DNA from: Papilionanthe hookeriana x Papilionanthe teres | Lineage: Eukaryota > Streptophyta > Magnoliopsida > Asparagales > Orchidaceae | Assembly (NCBI GenBank): GCA_022702705.1 | Contig: CM040426.1 | Location: 78,515,877 to 78,579,876 of the forward strand | Length of the DNA stretch: 64,000 bases | Direction of reading: 5' to 3' | Shown: positions 25,001 through 32,593 of the stretch, in pieces | Numbering within the stretch: the first letter of the stretch is position 1 | How the letters are laid out: the number at the start of each line of letters is the position of its first letter | The notes under the pieces: generated by a model | What the model was told of the DNA's origin: nothing | The model's database searches: none | Seen by the model: only the letters and a program-made list of their open reading frames with translations | Position numbers and translations under genes: made by a program

Positions 25001-28000
25001 GAGATTGAAAAACTCTACAGTGACAGTATGAGTGCAATGTATCTTGCTAAAAACGTTATTTTTCATGCTAGGACGAAACGCATCTAGCTCGGGTATCATT
25101 TCATTCAATCTCTTCAAGATGATGGGTTGTTATTTCTGAAAAAGATACACGAGTGAGAATTCTGCGGATATGTTGACAAAGATTATGACTATCAAGAAAC
25201 TAAAGCTATGCTTGGCTTCAGTTGAGTTTCATAAAGATTGAGACTAAGGGTGAGCCAAACCACAGTAAGTGACAACTATGAAGGTGATTCAGATGGAGGT
25301 GCAGGTACAAATGACTGGTGTTGGGTGCTATCATCTCCAAGTGGGAGATTGTTGTGTTTGTGGAGCCAAAGCATCCAGGTTATTCCAAACAGAGAGGGAT
25401 CGCTTTTGTGTCCCCTTTGGGCACCTAAGCGCCCATGTATGGGCACTGCTTCTTAAGGGGGATGCTTTTGCACTCTGCTTGGGCACAAATAGAGAAGAGG
25501 ACACCTTTGCGCCCCCCTTGGGCGCCCAAGGGCCCAACTATATTGGCGCAATCTCTTCTTATTCGAGAGATGGGCGTTTTTGTGTCAGGTGCAGTTACCA
25601 CTACTTTTTGGTTTTAAGATCAAAATTTCGAGTGGCATAATGGGTGCTGGGTGTAAGGTTTTCCTTTGATGTTCTTAAGCAAGTTCCTGATGAAGAAGAG
25701 AAGATTTGGAGAGGAGATTTTCTGGGATCTCGGTATGAGTTTTTCACATCGGATCGGTGAAGAAAGATTCTGAAGTGTGTTATGTAAGTTTTCTTGTGTG
25801 TAAAGAATAAACTAGTGTGAGTTCTTTGTAAACATTTTCTGAATTTCATAGTGGAATTTCTAGTGATGTGATTCCATGATTTTTTTCAGTTCTAGGGTTT
25901 TTCCACATAAATTATCGTGTGCTTTTCTGGTTATTTTAATTGTGCTTTCTACTTAGAGTTTCTTCTAGTTTTCTCAAATTGGTGTGATCTTGTTATTCCG
26001 CGATGTGGTTTAGTTTCTAATTAATCCTAAGCCCGGTAAAGTTTAGGAATTATTTGGAATATTTCCTATCATTATGTCGCTTCCTAGTCTGAGCGAAATA
26101 TTGTATTTTATAAGTATGCGAGCAATTTAGTCTTTTATTATTATTTCGTATAAATAGGTTTTAATATTTAGGGTTAGGGTCATGTAGGATTTGTGCCTCA
26201 AGTCTTAGGGTTAGGGTCAGGGAGAGATTTCCTGCCTCTAGAATTAAAGGATTTGGGAAAGATCTACTACCTCTCTAATTGTAGGTATTTATCCTTTATG
26301 TGTTGTTTTACTTCTCTTATTGAAAAAATAAACATATTTTGCCCTAATTTCTGTGGAGAAAAATTGCCTTGGATTGTATCAAGTGGCATCAGAACATTTG
26401 ATTCGAGAAATTTGACAATATCGACGCTTACAGAGTTCTGAAAATCGTGATACAGTCCGATTTAAATAATCGGATCGCAACGTTCAGTGTCGAAACAGTT
26501 GCGGAAAGCAATCGCGAGAAGTAACAAACAGATCGAGGCATACAAAATCGTGATATAGGAATCGTGCGAGACAATCACATTGGGATTCCAGCTTACAAGA
26601 TTGAACCGTATGAGAAAGTCGTGTTGTGAGCTAGTAGAGAAGCCGAAGGAATCGCAGGGGCTAGCTAGGAAACAAAGACGGATCACGGCGTACGCTTAAT
26701 GAGCTAATCTGTATGATACAGTCGCCAAAAGAGCTAGTCAGGATGCAAACGATGAGATGGCACTGTACAAACAGCATAATCGCGACACAGAGTTTCACAT
26801 AGTATAGACGAAATCGAATTGGTACAGACCTAATTTGAACTATCTGGGAAGCCATCAAAGAGATTTCAACATATAGTAGTTCCTCCTTCGTAATCAAACT
26901 CATTCTAGGAGGAATGGTCACCAAAAAAATAGATGGAGAAGAAATTAGAGGAAGAGATGAGCCAAATTAAATTCAAGATGTAGGAGAGGTTTTCCACCAT
27001 TAACAACCGATTCGAGAGTCTGAAGGACTGACAAGGAAGCTTGTTAAGATGCAATCCAAGACCACATTGGTGGTTCAATTTGCAAACTCTAACAAAGGGT
27101 TGACCGGAGTATCCTTGACTGAATCCAAAGAGATAGAGATCGAATGAGAGGAACATGAGGAGGAAAGCATCCACTATCAAGAAAACCCTCCTAAGGTTCC
27201 AATGGGGGATAGATGAGAGATTTCTGATGGAGGGGGGTTAGGACAAAACTTGAAAGAAGCGTTAGGCAAGGAGTATGGAGCAGCGTAAAGAAGAAAGGGG
27301 AGAAGTCGGGATGGACTATGACGATAGTCGAAGGAGGGAGTTTTACCCTAGATACATGAGAAGAAACACCAGAAAGAGAAAGAGAAAGTTGGGGGGCGGG
27401 GATATGCTAAAGTTAAGAAGTTGAAGATACTGATCTTCAAGTGGGAAAACACACATATTTCATGTTAAATAAGTTAAATGTGGAGGAGAAGCTCATGATG
27501 GATGGGTTATGTTTGAAATGGAAAACCCTAGCATAGTTTCAGTGGAAGGAGACTAGATACCAAATCTGCTCGTGGGAAGACTTTAAAGATTGCTTGTTTT
27601 AACATTTCTGAGCCATTCAGCAATTCTTTACCATGACTCGGGATGAGACTGTCATGAAATATAATGAGAGATTTAAGCTATTATGGGGATAAATAAGAGG
27701 ATTTCCGAAGCAGTATTGGAAAATTTTATTAAGAGTATAAAGCCTGACATTCTTGCATCACTTTGTCTATTGAGACCACGAGGATTGAGCAGAAATTATG
27801 AAATTAGCGCAGTTCATTGAAGATAAAATGCAATTGAAAAGGCTAATAGAAGCATCACAAATGGAGCGCCTATTGAAATGTTACAACCATTATGATACCA
27901 AAAACTCAAACAATGGAACTCTAGATAGGAGACTCCCCAGGACATGAATAATGGGCCACGACTAAGGATGGCATCCAAACGCCTTACAAGGATAGAGATT

Positions 28001-29512
28001 CAGAGAAGCGAGCAATGGGATTATGTTTCGGTGTGATAAAAAATTTGCGCCGGGAAACAATTGCAAGGATCGAATATTATAAGTTCTTACAGTGTGTAAA
28101 GAGGAGGCAGAGGAGCTCGATTCAGCAGTAGTTTCCCTTTTATACACGTTGAGAACAAAATACTTCTTGGGAGGCGAGTATTGTTACGTCGGTGCCTAGC
28201 CTAAGGGCAATTTTTTTATTAGCCTAAGAAAAATTTAATCTTTTATTATTAATTACTGCTTGCTATAAATAAAGCTTAATAGTTTAGGGTTAGAGTCATG
28301 CAAGAAAATATTTCTTGAGTCTTAGGGTTTGGGAGAGATTTCCTACCTCTCGAATTGTCGGATTTAGGAGAGATCTCCTACCTCTAAAATTATAGGTGTT
28401 TTTCCTTTATGTGTTATGTTGTTTGTGTTGTTGAAGCAAGAAATTTGTTTTGCCTTAACAGTTTTTTTGTGTGGAAAAATGGGCTTGGATCGTATAACAA
28501 TGGCAAACCTCCAACTCCCATATAACAATCAATAAAAAAAATATATTGAAAAAACAAGAATCATAAACCCTAAACCAAATAGTTGGGGGAAAATCATATG
28601 AAAAGCATTTTGACAAATTGGAGCGGGATCAGCTTTATTTTTTAGGGTGGGCAAAATGCCAAATCTTTATTTTTTTTCTAAGTGTTGGGCAAAAAATATA
28701 TCGAGAGAGGGGGGAAGCAAAATTACTAAATTACATTAACTACCTAAAAAAAATTATTAAATTTTACTCTTTATATAGAAAAACCCCAAATCCATGGAAA
28801 TAGCCTGATTCCGCCCTTGTTGACATGTAGAATATCAAAATATGAAGGAAAGCATCGTCCTCCATTCACACATTTTATTGATTTTTTTCTAGTAATTCCT
28901 AGACAAGTCCGACTTGAAAAGCCAAAAAAAGTATGAATATTAACAAATGGGGATAAAAAAAAGGCCATTTAAACCCCCGGGTTCAAGATTGCTTGATCAC
29001 CATATTCCAGGTCAGTCGTTTCAAAGTAATTTTGACTCACTATTACTATCATTGCTCATAGAAACTCCTTCACTATTAACATGCTTCATAAGCACAGTTT
29101 TGAAAGTAATGTTGACCAAGGAGCTTGAGAAACAACTCATACAATCATCACGCAAGCCAACCTTACCTTGTCGTAGAGCAAAGATCCACGAGTTGATGAA
29201 TGTCGCAGTGCCCTATTCCTACAGTCCTCAACACCATCAAAACGCAAGCAAGTCCGCAATCCCAAAGGAACTGCTGCCGCACATGCGGAACCTAAGGACC
29301 AGACCACAGAGATTTAGAAATTCAACTAAAAGATGAAAAATAAAAACAAAGCAAATGAAACCCACATCCACAAAGTGCGAACAAGCAGGAACCGTCGTAG
29401 AAGCATTACTACCAGTGGATGGCCCCAAGGTCTCCTCACACCAATTTACACCCACTTTCCCTTCTCCAACCATCTTTATCAGCCGATCCGCGATGAAAAA
29501 CAGGGGACACAT
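15962..29512 (-). CDS. GC1: Guanylyl cyclase 1 / GUCD1-family protein, partial gene, exons 1-3
   Basis: Three minus-strand exons join in frame: 29512-29366, 29291-29167 and 16073-15962. The product begins MCPLFFIADRL, then runs through SHFVD|VPHVRQQF, WDCGLACVLMVL, LVDLCSTTS and VWTVDLAYLLKRFSV to VTIGANPNFSDETFY. These match the N-terminal half of the plant GC1 / animal GUCD1 family, a papain-like fold first described in Arabidopsis as a guanylyl cyclase. Splice borders are GTGGG..TTAG (74-bp intron) and GTAAG..CAG (about 13.1 kb), and phases 0 and 2 fit. The third exon ends with a good donor (AGG|GTGAGT), but the expected C-terminal half was not found to the left, so the gene either continues with another very long intron or is truncated. 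An in-frame extension to 29743 is possible. Confidence 0.8.
17359..17546. repeat. 94-bp tandem duplication
   Basis: Two adjacent 94-base units (17359-17452 and 17453-17546) start with GTAATTAGA and end with GATTCAAATCC; they differ at only a few positions. It is a recent local duplication in the GC1-like intron with no coding content. Confidence 0.9.
17777..18458 (+). repeat. Left LTR of the non-autonomous element
   Basis: Direct-repeat partner of 19292-19984. The TATA-like box TATAAATAGAAGA is near 18200, and the repeat ends with GGATTCAACA. The GGCC-rich part (about 17880-18110) gives several short overlapping open frames that are not genes. Confidence 0.75.
19292..19984 (+). repeat. Right LTR of the non-autonomous element
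   Basis: It follows a GGGGGC polypurine-like tract at 19286-19291 and matches the left LTR, including TATAAATAGAAGAC near 19790 and the end GGATTCAACA at 19984. Divergence from the left LTR is clear by eye, so the insertion is not recent. Confidence 0.75.
20651..21136 (+). repeat. 5' LTR of the copia element (truncated)
   Basis: It aligns with the last 490 or so bases of the 3' LTR, from CAGTTAC near 20661 to the end CTATCA at 21136. The first part of the 3' LTR (25350 to about 25560), which contains GGGCGCC motifs, has no counterpart here, so this LTR has lost its 5' end. Confidence 0.8.
21175..21720 (+). pseudogene. Copia gag remnant
   Basis: The frame opens MAEKTRFKVEKFNG, typical of the gag start in Tork-like copia elements, then hits a stop in place of the usual Trp codon at 21229. 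It resumes with KDLLYQKKLYLQL and DKTMVDLMAVLAKMYEKS, the conserved gag core. Several stops follow. Gag would form the virus-like particle; this copy cannot. Confidence 0.85.
21780..25235 (+). pseudogene. Copia pol remnant (protease, integrase, reverse transcriptase, RNase H)
   Basis: A degenerate zinc knuckle (21866-21910) has lost its second Cys and its His. Protease follows with WIVDSGAHFHSCPN near 22019, keeping the DSGA catalytic motif. Integrase has the HWYRRLGHIS zinc-binding region (22400) and KFIDDYTRKV (22645), then is interrupted at about 22778-23013 by foreign DNA before GIKHEFTVPRTP resumes. Reverse transcriptase shows LDYTEISPVVKMTTVRVVLS (23940) and LLLYVDGML (24270), where the usual YVDD has become YVDG. 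RNase H shows STTGYIFILGNTTMSW (24830) and ALSTMEVEYIAITEA (24905). In-frame stops are frequent. Confidence 0.9.
22778..23013. other. Insertion of about 236 bp inside copia integrase
   Basis: The integrase core reads to LKLKCLRS at 22777 and resumes with D-N-stop-G-E-Y at 23016, where related elements have these parts adjacent. The intervening sequence has no similarity seen elsewhere in the window, no clear inverted ends and no certain target duplication. It might be a small element or filler DNA. Confidence 0.6.
25350..26071 (+). repeat. 3' LTR of the copia element
   Basis: It begins TGTTGTGTTTG directly after the AAGTGGGAGA polypurine tract and ends CCTATCA at 26071, about 722 bp. The first third carries palindromic GGGCACCTAAGCGCCC (25419) and TTGGGCGCCCAAGGGCCC (25519) clusters. 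The rest pairs with the 5' LTR. Confidence 0.85.
26072..26381 (+). repeat. Left LTR of the gag-only element
   Basis: It pairs with 28182-28499, with shared GTCTTAGGGTT, GAGAGATTTCCTGCCTCT and AGGTATTTATCCTTTATGTG-like segments. It holds two telomere-like TTTAGGGTTAGGGT stretches (26168 and 26204). It ends GATTGTATCA. Confidence 0.85.
28182..28499 (+). repeat. Right LTR of the gag-only element
   Basis: It starts TGTTACGTCGG after the purine tract and ends near CGTATAACA. Similarity to the left LTR is good throughout, with small indels and substitutions; a single TTTAGGGTTAGAG remains of the telomere-like motif. Confidence 0.85.
28618..28819. mobile_element. hAT-type MITE, copy 1 (202 bp)
   Basis: The right end CTGATTCCGCCCTTG is the inverted form of a CAAGGGCGGAATCAG terminus and pairs with the left end TTGGAGCGGGATCAG. 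It is flanked by eight-base direct repeats TTGACAAA (28610-28617) and TTGACATG (28820-28827), six of eight matching. An 8-bp duplication and CAGGG-like ends are the mark of hAT transposons. Its interior is AT-rich and non-coding. A second copy lies at 49380-49532. Confidence 0.8.
29167..29291 (-). CDS. GC1-like exon 2
   Basis: This 125-nt exon lies between a CCTTAG acceptor and a GTAAGG donor. It encodes VPHVRQQFLWDCGLACVLMV and then VGIGHCDIHQLVDLCSTT. The W-D-C-G-L-A-C block is the hallmark of the family and holds the cysteine at the position of the papain-fold nucleophile. It ends two bases into a codon completed by exon 3. Confidence 0.87.
29366..29512 (-). CDS. GC1-like exon 1 (short start)
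   Basis: Forty-nine codons from MCPLFFIADRLIKMVGEG to CSHFVD, ending in phase 0 at a GTGGGT donor. I chose the start at 29512 because family members in plants begin with a similar M-x-P-L-x-F-hydrophobic stretch. The same frame stays open for another 77 codons upstream to ATG 29743, including a hydrophobic segment (FLMHIFITLCFALCLFF) preceded by RGRNWR, so a longer membrane-anchored form or a translated leader cannot be excluded. Confidence 0.7.
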
Positions 29513-29743
29513 CACCAAGCCAGCAGTAGTAAGCTTCGAAAATCTCCCAAAATGTTGTCCATCATCCGTCTCCGCGATTCCAGAAACTCTGCTCTTGAAA
29601 TCAATCAAAGCTAGATTCTCCGAATTAAAGAACAAACAGAGAGCAAAACACAAGGTTATGAAGATATGCATCAAAAACTTGGTCCTCCAGTTCCGGCCTC
29701 TAGGCCCATCCATGAAGGGAGCGGAAAACATATCCGGCGTCAT

Positions 29744-30276
29744 TTAGGGCAATACAATTTGTTCTAGTTTCTACTGATCAATGCCCTTTGCGTTGATCGG
29801 ATCAGGATAAGAAATGATACTTCCCAGAAAAAAAAAATGAAAAAATGGATGATAAAAAAGAGAGACAAAGAACGTGCCTCGGCGGATAGGACCTTCTCTC
29901 CCCTTTGTGGATAGCGGGGATGTGCCGAATTTCTTCTGCTTAACTTGTGGACAGTGATGGCCGGCTTCTTAAGCGAAGCTGTGGGAGTAAAAGAAGAAAA
30001 CCTCAGTTTTCGTTATCTGTTTTTCATCTGGTAGTCGGTAGGGTTGGATTGTGGAATGATATTATTGGGATACAGATTGCGGGGTCCAGTGAACGCGACC
30101 GGCCCGCATATTAATATATCCATTGCTGAGATGCGGAGGCGGGGTTTCCACGTCGTTACGGAAAAACCTATAGCCTATAACCATTTTTTATAAATATATT
30201 TGACTTGTGTCTTTTTAGATATTTGTATATATATATATATATAAATATATGTGTATATAAATATACACACACACAC
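29744..30276 (-). promoter_or_regulatory. Probable 5' flank of the GC1-like gene with TA/CA microsatellite
   Basis: This lies immediately upstream of the open frame. Pyrimidine-rich leader-like sequence occupies about 29760-30000 on the minus strand. A TA-rich microsatellite followed by ATACACACACAC lies at about 30226-30276. No specific TATA box or start site can be assigned with confidence. Confidence 0.35.
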
Positions 30277-32558
30277 TCGTGGTTAAAGTGATCGCCAATC
30301 AGCATCAAGAACGGAGTAAAAATCTTGCGCAAATTTAATTAAATGAAATTATTTAATTTATGCCCCTCTAAAATTTTAGAATATATCTGGGATTTTTTAA
30401 TTTTTTAATTTTGATTTTTTATCAGTTCTATTTTTAAAAAAGTGTTTCCTTATGGCTAATTTGAATAATTTTGTTTATGTTTATTACTATTTTTAAGCAT
30501 GTTTATTTATTGTATTTTTTTTCATTTTTTTAATTGAAGAAATCAATATCTTAAGAAAATAATTAATATAAAACTAAATATTTAAAGTGTTAAAAAATTG
30601 ATACCATTGTTAGTATAACTCTTCGTCGGCCACTGCCCACTCAGCTAGTCATTGCTCGTGACCAAAATGAAAAAAAATAAAATCAACTTATTTTTTAATA
30701 AATCGTGCTTGTTTAAATTTAAATCAATGTATGAATAAAATTAAAAATTAATAAAAAAAATAAAAGAAAAAAGAACAAAAGGATCAAAATTTTATAGAAG
30801 TCAAGTGTTGTAGCCTTAAAATATAAATATATAAATAATAAGAGTCGCGTGTTATAACAAAAGGTAGATATTTCTCAAAATATAATTTTTATACAGAGAC
30901 GCGAAACAAATGTTTTATATTTTGTATTTTTTTTTTTTATTGTTCTCTATATTTGTAAATTAACTAATTTTAGAAGCTGTGCATAACTATATATAACCCT
31001 CATGACTCAAAGCACATGGGAATTACACAGTTGTTTGTCCCTACCTAGAGTTTACAGAGTTGTATATAATTGCACATAGGGATTTTATCATAAATTGTTT
31101 TATCATAAAAGTTGGACATACTTTTGTATAGTTATAGTAACTCAAAGTAAGAAATATACATAAACATGTAAAACTATTCCATTGTTAATTACTTGAGTTT
31201 AGATTAAGACACACGAACAATAATTATAGGAGTTTGAAAGGATGTTCACATTTATATACAGATTAACTCACTTATAAAATTTTTGAAATTGCAAATGTTA
31301 AAATAATAAATTTAAGATGGATGCAATGAGATTATAAGAAAATATATTCAGATAGCATACATAATATTTTTATAATGTATGATCAGCAGCTTGTTTTATA
31401 TTTTAGCCTAGATTTTCATTGTCTAGGATTAATTTTACTAAACTTATCTCACTATAGTAAAAGCATCTCCTTCCTAGGATATAGAAAGCCCTTGTGGCAC
31501 TCACCTATTTTTCACAGACTAGAGTGGCTAACCAAAAATTAAGTTGCAGAAATTTAAAAGATTGATAAAATATTTTTTTTTCAAAAAGTTGTAAGACGAA
31601 ATGGAAGGATATCTAATAATTTTATCTGAACAGTATATAAATCTAAGAAAAAATGTAGGAAAAAAAAAATAGAGTGATCTTATTAACTTAATGATCACTC
31701 GAAGTTTTTAACAATTATAAAAGTGTTTGTAAATTTTATTTTTAATTTATTTTATTATTTTTTTATTTTTAAAAGCATATTTATTTATTTTAGAAACAAA
31801 AAATTAAAAAATATATAACAATACATTAAACAATTCTTTTAAAAAACAATGAAGAAAAAAAAAAATTTTTCTAAACAAGTCCTTGAAATTTAAAAATTCT
31901 TACACGTGACGTGTTTGCTATATATATATATAATCATATACTAAAGAAATTCATAAACTAATAAATTAATGTAATAAATTGCTAACTGATGGATAACCGC
32001 TTTTTGCTTAATTACTTATATTTATTTTCTAATTGAAGATATAAGCTTGTCTTGTATGCTAAGCTCATCCTGCAGCTGAATCATTCAAACTATCCTGTTT
32101 ACTTGAACTACTTTATGTAGAGGCTAAGTTAACAAATTGTATAGCACTCAGTAAAAATGTTAAATGAAGATCACTAATGATAATAATCTCAAATAATTAA
32201 GCCAAAGTAAGTGAAATTTTCACTGTATTTAATGATAAAAAAAACCATATCAACATAATTTTGTTCAAATAAAATGGATAGATAATAGAACACTTCTCCA
32301 GACAAATTGTAGCTGAGGCTGAATATTAATACAGTTTCTCCCTCACACAGTGACATAAGTTTAAAAGCAGTACAACATCACTTGACAAATATATTGAAGG
32401 GCTTGTCTTTTGTCAGCTTATCTGAAAAAGAATATACATTGGAGCTATATGAAAAATTGAGAGAATCGGCTTAGGAAAAACAGACCCAAAACATTTTTTT
32501 TAAAACTATTATTTAATTACTCTTCATGGTGTACCTTACATCTTGAGAGCAATCAGTG
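30277..32558. other. AT-rich intergenic stretch, nothing recognised
   Basis: Very AT-rich with short homopolymers. I see no open frame of meaning, RNA gene or element boundary. It separates the GC1-like gene from gene X, both on the minus strand. Confidence 0.5.
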
Positions 32559-32593
32559 TTAATCCCTGGATCCATAATGCACACCCCATCCAG
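32559..32593 (-). CDS. Gene X terminal exon
   Basis: After an AACCAG acceptor, two bases complete a Thr codon and GWGVHYGSRD precedes a TAA at 32561-32559. The equivalent exon of gene Y encodes only SFYY before its stop. The short aromatic/glycine tail and matching phase support homology, but this exon alone would not be convincing. Confidence 0.45.

Larger units (their letters stand above)
20651..26071 (+). mobile_element. Ty1/copia retrotransposon, complete layout but defective
   Basis: Order: partial 5' LTR (about 20651-21136), primer-binding site TGGTATCAGAGC (21140-21151), gag, protease, integrase, reverse transcriptase and RNase H, polypurine tract AAGTGGGAGA (25339-25348) and 3' LTR (25350-26071). 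Domain order with integrase before reverse transcriptase identifies copia; the pre-integrase motif HWYRRLGHISERCMK suggests a Tork-like lineage. Many stops and frameshifts, a broken zinc knuckle, an insertion in the integrase core and an altered reverse transcriptase active site make it inactive. It lies in the GC1-like intron, antisense to the gene. Confidence 0.92.
26072..28499 (+). mobile_element. Short gag-only gypsy-like LTR element (about 2.4 kb)
   Basis: Two direct repeats of about 310-318 bp, 26072-26381 and 28182-28499, flank a 1.8-kb interior. A primer-binding-like TGGCATCAGAAC lies just inside the left repeat (26384-26395), and a purine-rich TTGGGAGGCGAGTA abuts the right one. The only recognisable coding is a decayed gag: an FLTM-like capsid segment near 27620-27700 and a CCHC-type knuckle (C-x2-CDKKFAPG-x2-C) near 28030-28065, split by a one-base frameshift. 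No protease or polymerase exists, so this is a deletion derivative or a gag-only family. The left LTR lacks its initial TG and abuts the copia 3' LTR exactly. Confidence 0.8.
16074..29166 (-). other. GC1-like intron 2, about 13.1 kb, filled with mobile elements
   Basis: The interval runs from the GTAAGG donor after exon 2 to the CAG acceptor before exon 3. It contains a 94-bp tandem duplication, a non-autonomous LTR element (17.78-19.98 kb), a copia element (20.65-26.07 kb), a gag-only gypsy-like element (26.07-28.50 kb) and a hAT-type MITE (28.62-28.82 kb). All three LTR elements lie in the sense opposite to the gene. Stretches 16074-17358 and 19985-20650 show nothing recognisable. Confidence 0.75.
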
